Assembly: GCF_028275055.1 (NCBI RefSeq)
Contig: NZ_JAQCNJ010000011.1
Location: 1-34,045 of the forward strand
Reading direction: 5' to 3'
DNA: 34,045 nt
Source: Haloplanus sp.
Lineage (GTDB): Archaea > Halobacteriota > Halobacteria > Halobacteriales > Haloferacaceae
Below are positions 1 to 7,596 of the stretch, one piece after another. Numbering within the stretch: position 1 is the stretch's first letter; the number at the start of each line of letters is the position of its first letter. Below the pieces are notes generated by a model that was not told the DNA's origin, did not search any database, and worked only from the letters and a program-made list of their open reading frames with translations. The translations under genes and the position numbers were made by a program.

Positions 1-146
1 GACTCCAGAGGCCACGCCCGGTGACGACACTCCAGCTGATATACCGAGCGCGCGACTGATCATCGCCGCGCGACGACGACCCTCTGGAGTACCGAGGCGC
101 AACCGGAGATATCAGTCGATCGGGGGTTCAAATCCCTCCGACCCCA
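1..146 (+). tRNA. trnW: tRNA-Trp (CCA), 5' part missing, with intron
   Basis: The window begins inside the anticodon stem. Bases 1-2 are the end of the 5' stem strand, 3-4 are positions 32-33, and the CCA anticodon is at 5-7 followed by G37 at 8. The 3' exon resumes at 111 (position 38). The stem strand is 112-116, the variable loop 117-121, the T-stem GGGGG at 122-126, the loop TTCAAAT at 127-133 and the closing CCCTC at 134-138. The acceptor strand CGACCCC is 139-145 and discriminator A is 146. CCA is not encoded. The 102-base intron sits after position 37, as in known haloarchaeal tRNA-Trp genes. The D-arm and 5' acceptor strand lie upstream of the window, so the acceptor pairing cannot be checked. 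Confidence 0.9.
9..110 (+). ncRNA. tRNA-Trp intron acting as box C/D 2'-O-methylation guide
   Basis: Intron limits come from a bulge-helix-bulge: CTCC (3-6) pairs with GGAG (105-108), flanked by three-base bulges AGA (7-9) and ATA (109-111), with cuts after 8 and 110. Box C is GTGACGA at 21-27. The first guide, 36-42, is perfectly complementary to 109-115; counting five bases back from a CCGA box (44-47) it addresses U39 (base 112). The second guide, 81-90, is perfectly complementary to 2-11; counting five back from CCGA at 92-95 it addresses C34 (base 5). Cm34 and Um39 are the modifications known to be guided by the Haloferax volcanii tRNA-Trp intron. Box C' is not clear; 56-62 and 70-76 are both imperfect candidates. 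Confidence 0.85.
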
Positions 147-386
147 CTCACCTCACTTTATTCGGAATACTGACACTTAAAGCGCCGCTACCGTCAGATT
201 AGAGATCCGTGGAGATCACCTACCGATAGGATTTCGTTTGGCTTGAACCCCTGATCGATGAGTGCCCTTCGCTGCCTTGCGGTGGATTAGACTCTGTTGG
301 CAGACATAAGAAGAACAGTACCCAATAACTATCCGTTTCTTATATACAATGCGACTGAGGTACTGGAAATGTATCATAAAAGAGAA
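147..386. other. intergenic, AT-richer, nothing recognised
   Basis: No open frame here looks coding. Base composition is visibly less GC-rich than the rest of the window. I see no second copy of the tRNA 3' end that would mark an attachment site, and no integrase. Confidence 0.5.
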
Positions 387-605
387 TCAGTATAACAGGC
401 CGTTTTTAGTTCCCCGAATGTCATCAGCAAATGGGTTTTCGTCCTCATCATTATCATCACTATCGGCGCTTTTACCATCGGGTGTCTCCTCTTTTCTGTG
501 AGGATTTCTCTGTTTATCAGCTTCAGAAACCCCCGCTGAATCAAATCCCGGTTTGCGTTTGTCCGTAGAGACCGATGTTCTACCCTTCTGATCGATTTTT
601 ATCAT
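387..605 (-). CDS. small hydrophilic hypothetical protein (doubtful)
   Basis: A 72-residue frame with many Lys, Arg and Asp residues. It has no cysteine, no hydrophobic segment and no motif I recognise. The C-terminal half has an acidic Asp/Glu run (about residues 45-62), which suits a haloarchaeal protein. It lies in the AT-richer tract after tRNA-Trp and has no functional neighbours. A TTTAAG-like element lies about 42 bases upstream, further than usual for a leaderless start. It may be a relic or chance frame. Confidence 0.3.
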   Translation of the reverse strand: MIKIDQKGRTSVSTDKRKPGFDSAGVSEADKQRNPHRKEETPDGKSADSDDNDEDENPFADDIRGTKNGLLY

Positions 606-1042
606 ATTCTTCGCTCGATACCCTTTTTCGGTTTCTATTATCTTAAACTGGAACCGCTGTCGATCACCGACTGAGTTTCTGTCTGTATCTGATATATAAA
701 AAACACGTCCTCGTCTGGCACATCTGAGGTATACAAGAACCCGTCTCCTTTGCCTCGATGATACTATGTCACTATTCCCTCAGCTTCTTCGTTTACGTTG
801 TTTTCCATCCGAATCCTACTGGTTCGACACAGCTTATACTTAACCAGTATATTTCGCATAACCGTGTCTCACAACGTTCTGACTCACACCCTGTATCCAT
901 TAGCACCTTCATGACAGATAGTGGAACTAAGATGGGCTTTACTGAACCAGTGGGAGTGGCCTCTTTGGAAAACTTCGACACCGGTTAATACCGAGCTTCC
1001 GCGGATTATCGTATCTCTCCTCGAAGAACCCCGAATCCCCCA
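606..1042. other. degenerate intergenic tract
   Basis: Short frames exist on both strands between 758 and 988, but neither has haloarchaeal-like codon use, a recognised motif or clear promoter support. The composition stays AT-richer than the flanking chromosome. It is best read as decayed, possibly foreign, DNA. Confidence 0.45.
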
Positions 1043-1788
1043 CTAACGCTCTCCAAGGTTCGGGGCCGTCTTGATGCCTCTATTCACCGTGCCTTCGACC
1101 AAGACAACACCACTCTCGTATCAGCTATCCCGGCGACGGGTCAAGAGATATGGCGTCCTCAAGTGGGCCGAGATGAGGGAAAACCCACTCACTATCTTCA
1201 CCTCTCGGCGGGATCGCTGCGGACAGTACGTGGAACGGGCTAAAGAGATGTGCCTGAGTTTCCTCTCACTACCTGCCTTTCAGCATGACTGCGAAACGAT
1301 GGGAGATGACCTACACATAGAGAGAGGTGAGCGAAGTCTATCAGTCGGGAACCTTCGGGGCAGAAATCCACAAAAACGCTTGCCGATACTTCGGTCAGCC
1401 ACTACCCTGCCAACAACAAGGGACGTGCCGATACGTGGAGGCGGGAGTTCGGCCCCGAGAACTACGACGTGCCGATTGGGCACTACCTCCAAGCTCATAA
1501 TCGAGAGTATCTGGAAGGTCGCTACGTTGCTATCGACGAGTTTCTTGGTGACGCGTACCTTTTGGAACCGACACACAACGAAGCGACGAGAGCGATCAGC
1601 AACTATCTGAAGAGCGAAGATGCTCGGCCGTCCGAGAACTGGAGGGACCGGTTGCGCGTGGAGACAACTCGGAGTACGATGAGGAGGGGAGTCGTTCGCC
1701 CCGGATTCACCGGATTCCGACCGGGGTGTTCGTCCGCAACCACAGCCGTGTTTCTCGTGCTGAAAACGCCCCTGATGGTTTATGCTAG
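1043..1788 (+). pseudogene. frameshifted relic of a large P-loop-type protein
   Basis: Continuous-looking protein sense can be followed only by hopping frames. One piece (about 1043-1240) contains TTLVSAIPATGQE, resembling a damaged Walker A region. The next (about 1215-1315, another frame) has a Cys-rich YVERAKEMC...AFQHDCETMG segment. The third (about 1327-1440) reads VSEVYQSGTFGAEIHKNACRYFGQ with several more cysteines. The fourth (about 1446-1650) contains IGHYLQAHNREYLEGR followed by AIDEFLGDAY, like a DE-type Walker B region. A last piece in another frame stops at 1786-1788. From memory this pattern resembles ATPase/helicase-like proteins of haloarchaeal plasmids and viruses, but I cannot name the family. 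At least three frame breaks make it non-functional. Confidence 0.6.
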
Positions 1789-2243
1789 ATCCTGGACAAC
1801 TGTATCCCGTGCCCATCGAAAAACATCCACAACCGGACCTCGGCACTACCGACGGAGTGACGCTGCGGCGAATATTTGCCTTCATAGTAGATAGCCTGTT
1901 GCTCGGCATCGTCGGGCTTCCGTTCACAGTCGCGGCGACGATGGTCGGTGACGCCGTCTCACTGCTCCTGTTCGGCGTCTACATCCTGTTTGCGCTTGTT
2001 TATGCCCTGCTGCTTGAAGACATGGTCGGCTATACGCCGGGAAAATACCTACTCGGGTTGGTCGTGGTCAAGTCGGATGGCTCAAACTGTACGATATCTG
2101 CGTCTCTGCTCCGAAATCTGGCGTGGCTCATTGATTCGCTCCCGACGCTGAACCTCGTCGCAATAGTTTCGATCTACGTGACCGATGCGGATCAGCGGGT
2201 TGGTGACATCATAGCGGACACCGTTGTCGTCAGACAACGGTAA
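1782..2243 (+). CDS. RDD family membrane protein
   Basis: A 153-residue integral membrane protein of the RDD family, whose members have mostly unknown or transport-related roles. The signature is visible: Arg29/Arg30 then Asp37 inside the first hydrophobic helix (LRRIFAFIVDSLL). Two further hydrophobic stretches follow at about 40-56 and 59-79. The family's TPGKYLLGLVVV segment is at 85-96, and RN at 111-112 precedes a last hydrophobic stretch. The C-terminus has the usual DxxQRxGD(I)xAxTVVV ending. The length is normal and the frame intact. The start overlaps the last codons of the upstream pseudogene relic, so its native promoter may have been replaced. No functional partner is adjacent. 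Confidence 0.85.
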   Translation: MLDPGQLYPVPIEKHPQPDLGTTDGVTLRRIFAFIVDSLLLGIVGLPFTVAATMVGDAVSLLLFGVYILFALVYALLLEDMVGYTPGKYLLGLVVVKSDGSNCTISASLLRNLAWLIDSLPTLNLVAIVSIYVTDADQRVGDIIADTVVVRQR

Positions 2244-2894
2244 TCCGACGACTCGCCGCCCCCCGCATTGCTTGTTCTCATCGGCGTAGGCCTCGCAGTG
2301 CATTTCGATCCCCCCGGTCCACCTCCGTGTGCAGCCCGGTGATTTGGACGGTATGGTACCGACCTACGTCGGATCGGAACAACGCGCCCGAAGTCGGACG
2401 CCCGGTAGCCCGCCTCTCACGATGACGGTCGGGGACCGCGTCTCGATCCCGTGAAAAGATCCTTTCAGATGCCTGTCACGCTCGGGGACCGGCATCGGAG
2501 TCTCGAAAGCGGCCGTCGGGACGGTGTCGATGCATGGTCGATCCGGCCTCGACGGCGTGCCCGCCGGACCACACCCGTGGGCATCTGTTACTGAACCGCT
2601 CGGTACTCAAAGGTGTCGGTCGAATTCCCAACACTGATAACGGAACGTGGCGACCTGCCGGGGTGGGAGCGTCCCCACCGCCGCTCCGACACACCGGAGG
2701 TGTTTTCTGCGGCTGAAAAGAAGTATGTGGAGACGGCACGGCCGGCCCCTTTCAGCCCGCGTGGTCTCCACGTGTGGCCCCGCCGGTCGACCTACCCCGT
2801 CTCTCGAACTTCCGAGCGACGCCACCGGCGCTCGTTCGGGTCAGGTCCTGATCGGAAGCCCGACCCTTTTGTTCCCGCCGGTCAAGCGGAATGC
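2244..2894. other. intergenic region, no convincing gene
   Basis: GC-rich, unlike the tract before 1780. The overlapping open frames here look like products of GC-rich composition. None has a recognisable motif, and none is preceded by a promoter-like element at leaderless distance. Confidence 0.5.
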
Positions 2895-3146
2895 ATGGAC
2901 GCGTCAGACACGACCGGGACGGACCCGCCCGCGGAGCGATCCGCCGGTTCGTGGATCGTGTCGTTTTTTGGCTGGTACCACCACGCCGTCGCGTTCGCCT
3001 ACGCCGGGACCGCCACCGTCTCGTCCTGGTCGGGGTCGCTTCGGAACGCCGCGTTCCTGTTCGTCGCGTCGCTTCTTCTCGCCTACGCGGTCGTCGCCGC
3101 CGTGACCGTTGCCGTCCGTCTGTTCGACCCGTCGTGGCTCTCCTGA
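2895..3146 (+). CDS. small membrane protein, hypothetical
   Basis: An 83-residue protein starting at the ATG at 2895. The frame extends further upstream, but that part lacks coding character. The N-terminus is hydrophilic and acidic (about 1-18). Two hydrophobic segments follow, about 20-40 (WIVSFFGWYHHAVAFAYAG) and 51-76 (AAFLFVASLLLAYAVVAAVTVAV), so it probably spans the membrane twice. I do not recognise a family. It lies upstream of the aminotransferase with about 94 bases between and is probably a separate transcript, because the aminotransferase has its own AT-rich promoter. Confidence 0.5.
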   Translation: MDASDTTGTDPPAERSAGSWIVSFFGWYHHAVAFAYAGTATVSSWSGSLRNAAFLFVASLLLAYAVVAAVTVAVRLFDPSWLS

Positions 3147-3177
3147 CCGTCCGACGCTGTGTGATTCGCTCACATTC

Positions 3178-3200
3178 TTCATTATTTATTATTTGCCACG
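3178..3200 (+). promoter_or_regulatory. AT-rich promoter of the aminotransferase gene
   Basis: A TTATTTATTATT run stands out from the GC-rich surroundings about 45-60 bases before the ATG at 3241. It is the best TATA-box candidate for that gene and implies a short leader of roughly 15-30 bases. Confidence 0.5.
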
Positions 3201-3240
3201 ACCACCTGGGTTTTTGTTTCGGTGTCACCTCCAAGCAGAT

Positions 3241-4404
3241 ATGCGAAGTCCACCCGAAACGGACGAACTCGACACGCCGCCGCGCATTCTGATGGGTCCC
3301 GGTCCGAGCACCATTGACCCGCGGGTCCTGAAGGCCATGTCCACGCAGGCGCTCGGGTACATGGATCCGAGGTTCCTTGATATCATGGACGACATTCAGG
3401 AGCTGCTCCGGTACACTTTCCAGACAAACAACGACTGGACGCTCGCCATCAGCGGGACGGGGACTGCCGCGATGGAGGCGTCTATCGGCAACTTGGTGGA
3501 GCCGGGGGAGAAGGTACTCGTCCGGACGACCGCCTACTGGGGCGACCGGGTGGCACAGATGACCCGTCGTGTCGGCGGCGAGGTGGTCCCGCTCGACGTG
3601 TCGGGAACCGACCCGCTGGATCCCGACGATGTCGCCGAGGCGTTTGCAGCCAACGACATCGACGTGTTTTATATCTGCCACGCCGACACGACGACGGGCA
3701 TCCGCCAGCCCGACATGTCGGAACTGACCGACATCGCCCACGAACACGACGCATACACCATCGTGGACTGTGTCACGTCGCTCTCGGGGGTCGAACTCCA
3801 CGTCGACGACTGGGGCATCGATGTCGCATACGGCAGCCCCCAGAAGTGTCTCTCCTCGACGCCCGGCGCGACGCCGCTGACGGTCAACGAGCGGGCGCGG
3901 GAGAAAATACAGAGCCGCGCCTCCGACACCGACTCGTGGTACCTCGACCTCGACCTCCTCATGGAGTACTGGGGCGACGAGCGCAACTACCACCACACGG
4001 CACCGGTGACCCCGTACTACGGCCTCAGAGAGGCGCTGCGCCTCGTGGCTGAGGAAGGACTCGAGAACCGCTGGGAGCGACACCGCGAGGTGGCGGGCGA
4101 ACTCAAAGCCGGCATCGAGCGTATCGGGCTCGAGATGGCCGCCCCCGAGGAGTACTGGCTTCCCAGCCTCAACACGGTCCAGGTGCCGGACGGCGTCGAC
4201 GACACCGCCGTTATCGAGTTCCTGATGGACGAGTACGACGTCGAGATCGCGAGCGGACTGGGCGAACTCGACGGCGAAATCTGGCGGATCGGGTGTATGG
4301 GCTACTCGGCCCGTCGGCAGAACGTCGCCTGCCTCTTGACCGGCCTCGAGGAGGCCTTGGAGGCCCAAGGCTACGAGGTCACCGAACCGAGCATCGAAGC
4401 CTGA
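3241..4404 (+). CDS. class V PLP-dependent aminotransferase (alanine/serine-glyoxylate type)
   Basis: A 387-residue fold-type I, class V pyridoxal-phosphate enzyme, closest to alanine-glyoxylate and serine-pyruvate aminotransferases, which transfer an amino group to glyoxylate or pyruvate. The N-terminal LMGPGPSTIDPRVL (about 17-30) is the family signature. SGTGTAAMEA (71-80) binds the cofactor phosphate. Asp176 lies in the VDCVTSLSG segment. SPQKCLSSTPG (199-209) carries the Schiff-base lysine Lys202. The start at 3241 fits the upstream AT-rich promoter; the frame is open further 5' but not coding-like. The 3' end lies 9 bases from the convergent GTP cyclohydrolase gene. The exact substrate pair cannot be read from sequence. 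Confidence 0.9.
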   Translation: MRSPPETDELDTPPRILMGPGPSTIDPRVLKAMSTQALGYMDPRFLDIMDDIQELLRYTFQTNNDWTLAISGTGTAAMEASIGNLVEPGEKVLVRTTAYWGDRVAQMTRRVGGEVVPLDVSGTDPLDPDDVAEAFAANDIDVFYICHADTTTGIRQPDMSELTDIAHEHDAYTIVDCVTSLSGVELHVDDWGIDVAYGSPQKCLSSTPGATPLTVNERAREKIQSRASDTDSWYLDLDLLMEYWGDERNYHHTAPVTPYYGLREALRLVAEEGLENRWERHREVAGELKAGIERIGLEMAAPEEYWLPSLNTVQVPDGVDDTAVIEFLMDEYDVEIASGLGELDGEIWRIGCMGYSARRQNVACLLTGLEEALEAQGYEVTEPSIEA

Positions 4405-4413
4405 GACCGCCCG

Positions 4414-5190
4414 TTACTCGGACTCTACTTCGGCCGTCTCGCTCAACTCCACGTCGGTCCCGTGGTGTCGACACTCCTCCAACGCGTGTTTTGCCGCCAT
4501 ACCCGCGTCGTGGGCGTCGGTCCCGCGTCCGACGCCGACCTTGAGTTCGACACCGACGGACTCCATCACGTGGTCGATGGCGCCTCGGTAGGCCCCGGCG
4601 TCCATCTCGGGCGTGGCGGCGATGATGTTGTCGCCGCCGACGAAAAACGAAAGCCCCCCGTGTTCTTCGCGGAGGTATCGCATCAGTGATGCGTACCCCT
4701 GTTCGATCTGAATAAACGAGTCGAACTCGTTGAGGCGGTCGGTGTACTTCTCCGTCGCGTCGTTCACGTCGAAGTGAGCGATCGAAAGGCGTTCGTTCTC
4801 GGGGTGCTCGATCGGCGTTCCGGCAAGCACCTCACGCCGGTCGCCGTCCTGTGCGCTCCCGGCGCCTTGGAGGCGCTCGGTCGCCCGTTCCAGTGCGACC
4901 GCAGGGTTCTGGTCCGTGCCGATGCCGAGGCTGATACTGACGGGATAGCGGTTACCCGTCGACTCCTGTAGGAGTCGGTGGTCATCGGTGTCGAGGCCGT
5001 TGGTCACCGCGACCATGTTGTCGAAGCGGGTGAAAAAGGCGTACCCGCCCCGGTGCCCGACAAACTGAGCGATGTCGGCGAACAGCCGAGACTGGAGTGC
5101 TTGTAGATCCATCTCGCGTCGCGGTTCTGGCGTCACGGTCCACGGCCCGTAGTTGTCGATCTGAACGAGGGTCAGCTGCGTGTTCGTCAC
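4414..5190 (-). CDS. arfA: GTP cyclohydrolase III (IIa)
   Basis: This archaeal enzyme opens GTP to the formylamino-pyrimidine nucleotide at the start of archaeal riboflavin/F420 biosynthesis. The N-terminal TQLTLVQIDNYGPWTVTPEPRREMDLQALQSRLFADI is diagnostic. Two GGDEF-like ferredoxin-fold repeats are visible: GYAFFTRFDNMVAVTNG in the first half and LSFFVGGDNIIAATP in the second, with the FVGGDN metal-binding stretch intact. I chose the GTG at 5190, giving a 258-residue product whose start (TNTQLTLVQ) matches the usual family N-terminus. An ATG at 5217 adds nine residues and cannot be excluded. It is divergent from the HAD phosphatase gene. Confidence 0.9.
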   Translation of the reverse strand: MTNTQLTLVQIDNYGPWTVTPEPRREMDLQALQSRLFADIAQFVGHRGGYAFFTRFDNMVAVTNGLDTDDHRLLQESTGNRYPVSISLGIGTDQNPAVALERATERLQGAGSAQDGDRREVLAGTPIEHPENERLSIAHFDVNDATEKYTDRLNEFDSFIQIEQGYASLMRYLREEHGGLSFFVGGDNIIAATPEMDAGAYRGAIDHVMESVGVELKVGVGRGTDAHDAGMAAKHALEECRHHGTDVELSETAEVESE

Positions 5191-5288
5191 GGTGCTATTC
5201 TTGAGAGCGACACCCATATTGCTCTTTGGTTCCTGTTCTCCGACGGTCGAGCGTCGGGTTCATGCCACTCGCATCCGTACGACCGCCG

Positions 5289-6086
5289 ATGACCTATCGT
5301 GGCGTCGTACTCGACGTGGACGGAACGGTCGTACGGGGCGACGACCCGATCCCCGGCGCGGTCGACGGTCTCGACCGCTTAGCGACCGACGGACTCCGCC
5401 GACTGTTCGTCTCGAACAACCCGACCAAGCGCCCGCCGGCCTACGCCGACCGCCTCCGCCGGGCCGGTTTCGACGCCTCGCCGGAGGAGATCATCACCGC
5501 CGGGACGATGACCACGACCTACCTCGCCGACAATCACGGCGACGACGCCCTCTTTGTCGTTGGCGAACCCGCCCTCGTTGAGCAGTTGACCGACGCCGGA
5601 CTGACCGTCGTCGACGCCGAGGACCGAGCCGACACCGTCGTCGTCTCCATCGACCGCTCGTTCGACTACGACCGCCTCTCCGCGGCGCTTCGGGCGTGCC
5701 GGGACGGCGTCACCATCGTTGGCACCGACCCCGACATGGTGATTCCCGCCGCGGAGGGTGACCTGCCGGGATCGGGTGCGATCATCAACGCCGTCGCCGG
5801 CGTCGTCGGTCGCGACCCGGACGTGGTTCTCGGCAAGCCCTCCGACCCGGCGCTTCGCACGGTTCGTGACCGTCTCGGCGTTCCGCCGACCGACTGTCTG
5901 GTTGTCGGCGACCGTCTCGACACCGACATCGCCCTCGGCGAACGGGCCGGAATGACGACCGTTCTCGTCCGCACGGGCGTCACGGACGACGCCGACGTGG
6001 CCGCGAGCGACGTCACGCCTGACCACGTCCTCGACTCGCTTGCCGATATCGGGACGGTTCTAGACGTGCGGGACAACACCGTCTGA
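5289..6086 (+). CDS. HAD-superfamily IIA phosphatase (NagD-like)
   Basis: A 265-residue haloacid-dehalogenase phosphatase of subfamily IIA (NagD/AraL/PGP type), expected to remove phosphate from a sugar phosphate or nucleotide. Motif I is VLDVDGTVV, with nucleophile Asp9 and acid/base Asp11. Motif II is FVSNN (about 41-45), motif III the lysine in VLGKPSD, and motif IV GDRLDTDI. The long cap between motifs II and III is typical of class IIA. The ATG at 5289 places motif I at the usual distance from the N-terminus. The alternative ATG at 5262 adds a nine-residue tail without homology. The substrate cannot be predicted. Confidence 0.88.
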   Translation: MTYRGVVLDVDGTVVRGDDPIPGAVDGLDRLATDGLRRLFVSNNPTKRPPAYADRLRRAGFDASPEEIITAGTMTTTYLADNHGDDALFVVGEPALVEQLTDAGLTVVDAEDRADTVVVSIDRSFDYDRLSAALRACRDGVTIVGTDPDMVIPAAEGDLPGSGAIINAVAGVVGRDPDVVLGKPSDPALRTVRDRLGVPPTDCLVVGDRLDTDIALGERAGMTTVLVRTGVTDDADVAASDVTPDHVLDSLADIGTVLDVRDNTV

Positions 6087-6122
6087 CGAAGAGTTATGTG
6101 TGCGACGCGTGTATTATGATGT

Positions 6123-6272
6123 ATGCCAACAAGCAACAGCCCATACGTCTTCCGCGGCGAGGCGGCGGACGACGACGCCGGCGTCGACACCGCCGACCCG
6201 CGGCCGTCCGAGGGACGGGAGGTCGTGATCGTCGACGGCCGCGCGATGAGTTACCGCTGGTACCGCCGCTGA
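6123..6272 (+). CDS. 49-residue acidic protein ending in SYRWYRR
   Basis: A short complete frame from ATG 6123 to TGA 6270-6272. The product has an aromatic N-terminus (SPYVFRGE), an acidic middle (ADDDAGVDTADPRP), a beta-like stretch EVVIVDGRAMSYRW and a basic end. Third positions are G/C-rich as in neighbouring genes, and an AT-rich element (TTATG...GTATTATG) precedes it. It fills the gap between the HAD gene and the convergent OsmC gene. I do not recognise a named family. The DGRxMSYRWYRR ending looks like a conserved small-protein motif rather than random sequence, but that is a judgement by eye. Confidence 0.6.
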   Translation: MPTSNSPYVFRGEAADDDAGVDTADPRPSEGREVVIVDGRAMSYRWYRR

Positions 6273-6300
6273 CGGCGCCCCACGACCCCCCGCGGGACGC

Positions 6301-6699
6301 TCAAAACGCGTCGCCGTACACCTCGATTTCGGCCTGTAACTCCTCCCGGAGCGCCGCGTGGACGTGGCAGATATCCTCGGCCCGGTCGACGAGTTCATCG
6401 GCCGTTCCATCGTCCAGATCGGCCGCCACGTGGACCGCAAACCGGACCGATTCGAGGTCATCGTCCTCGTCCAGGTCGGCGTCGGCATCGATCTGGATCT
6501 TTCCTAAATCGTCGTGACCACGCTGTTGACCGCCGACGCGAAACGCCGGCAGGAAACAAGAGGCGTAGGTCGCCACGAGCGTCGCGTTCGGGTTGGGCCC
6601 CGCCTCGTCCGTCGCGTCGACTGTGAACTCGAAGTCGCCGACGTGGTTGACGCAGGCAAACCCCTCGTCGCTGACGGTGATGGATTCGATATCGCTCAT
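6301..6699 (-). CDS. OsmC family protein
   Basis: A 132-residue OsmC/Ohr-type protein. Family members reduce organic hydroperoxides with two redox cysteines. Both are present: Cys48 in ATYASCFLPAF and Cys111 in EDICHVHAAL, with the family spacing. GPNPNATLVAT (about 34-44) is the usual lead-in to the first cysteine. Whether it is a true peroxidase or an OsmC-like protein with another role cannot be decided from sequence. The start at 6699 is supported by a TCTAAA (minus strand TTTAGA) element 27 bases upstream. A perfect palindrome lies between that element and the start. Confidence 0.85.
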   Translation of the reverse strand: MSDIESITVSDEGFACVNHVGDFEFTVDATDEAGPNPNATLVATYASCFLPAFRVGGQQRGHDDLGKIQIDADADLDEDDDLESVRFAVHVAADLDDGTADELVDRAEDICHVHAALREELQAEIEVYGDAF

Positions 6700-6713
6700 T
6701 CCACGGAGTATAT

Positions 6714-6727
6714 GACGCCGCGGCGTC
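6714..6727. promoter_or_regulatory. 14-bp perfect palindrome in the osmC-like promoter
   Basis: GACGCCG followed by its exact reverse complement. It abuts or overlaps the TATA-like element at 6726-6731 and ends 15 bases before the start codon. The position suits a repressor site. GC-rich palindromes also arise by chance in such genomes. Confidence 0.35.
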
Positions 6728-6765
6728 TAAACAGTATCCCCGCGACGACCCGTTTGCGCTGACGG

Positions 6766-7500
6766 CTACCCGTCGGCGTACGGCCGGTCGAAGCCGATGG
6801 TTTCGTCACCGTCGAGGACGTGTACCTCGGCCTCGGACCCGGTCGCCGCAACCTCGTGTTCCAACCGCTCGATGTCGACTTCGATCGGCGGGAAGGTGTC
6901 GTAATGCATCGGAAGGACGTGATCCACATCGAGCCAATCGGCCGCGATGGCGGCCTGGGCCGGCCCCATGGTGAAGTGGTCGCCGGTGGGAAGCGCGGCC
7001 ACGTCCGGTTCGAGGAACGGGCCGATCACGTCGCGCATCTCGCTCATCAGCCCGGTGTCGCCCGCGTGGTAGAAGGCGAAGGCGTCCTCGTCCGTCTCCT
7101 GGGTCGGGGCCGTGTCACCGACGACGTAGCCCGCCGGTGGGCCGCCGCTGTACTCGTAGTCGGTGTTGATGCCGTTCGTGTGGTCCGCGCGGTGCATCGT
7201 CACGTACGCGTCGCCACACTCGACGGTGCCGCCGATGTTCATACCGACCGTCTCGTCTACACCGTACTCGTCGGCAACCCACGCCGTCAGTTCGGGCGTG
7301 CCGACGACCGTCGCGTCGGTAAAGGCACCGACGTCGCCGATGTGGTCGGCGTGACCGTGGGTCAAGAGAACGTAGTCGGGTGTCTCGACGTCGGCAGGGT
7401 CGAGCGACGTGTGCGGGTTGCTCAAAAACGGGTCGATCAACAACGACGTGGCGCCGAGGGTGACGTGCCACGTTGAGTGGCCGTGCCAGGTGAGTTCCAT
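6766..7500 (-). CDS. metal-dependent hydrolase, metallo-beta-lactamase fold (UPF0173-like)
   Basis: A 244-residue MBL-fold hydrolase of the UPF0173/UlaG-like group. The N-terminal [13 protein letters not shown] is typical. The zinc motif THGHADH gives His48, His50, Asp52 and His53. The third ligand region is HRADHTNG, the bridging Asp lies in FYHAGDTGL, and the last His is in [12 protein letters not shown]. All metal ligands are present, so it should be active, but the substrate is unknown. The frame is open far upstream because it opposes the next gene; the start at 7500 is fixed by the conserved N-terminus. It is divergent from the fumarylacetoacetase-family gene. Confidence 0.88.
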   Translation of the reverse strand: MELTWHGHSTWHVTLGATSLLIDPFLSNPHTSLDPADVETPDYVLLTHGHADHIGDVGAFTDATVVGTPELTAWVADEYGVDETVGMNIGGTVECGDAYVTMHRADHTNGINTDYEYSGGPPAGYVVGDTAPTQETDEDAFAFYHAGDTGLMSEMRDVIGPFLEPDVAALPTGDHFTMGPAQAAIAADWLDVDHVLPMHYDTFPPIEVDIERLEHEVAATGSEAEVHVLDGDETIGFDRPYADG

Positions 7501-7596
7501 GATTCGACCGAACGTTTCCCCGGAGACACACGTCAATCTTGTCCCGCAACGGCCCGGACGGGGAAGGCTTATTTCGCCCGCAGATAACTCGCGCCC

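Noticed and set aside
36-59. CTGA strings at 36-39 and 56-59 as the D' and D boxes of the tRNA-Trp intron guide
   Set aside because: Bases five upstream of either do not pair with a sensible tRNA target, and 36-39 is itself part of the guide complementary to 109-115.
122-146. tRNA-Trp 3' end as attachment site with a second copy in the window
   Set aside because: I looked for a repeated GGTTCAAATCCC-type block elsewhere in the window and saw none, so an attachment pair is not supported.
758-988. Overlapping small frames on both strands in the AT-richer tract
   Set aside because: Neither has a promoter at the right distance, a recognisable motif or clear codon bias; I treat the stretch as degenerate DNA.
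2752-4368. Long minus-strand open frame opposite the class V aminotransferase
   Set aside because: It is the antisense of a well-supported gene; GC-rich codon use keeps the opposite strand open, and the product has no motif.
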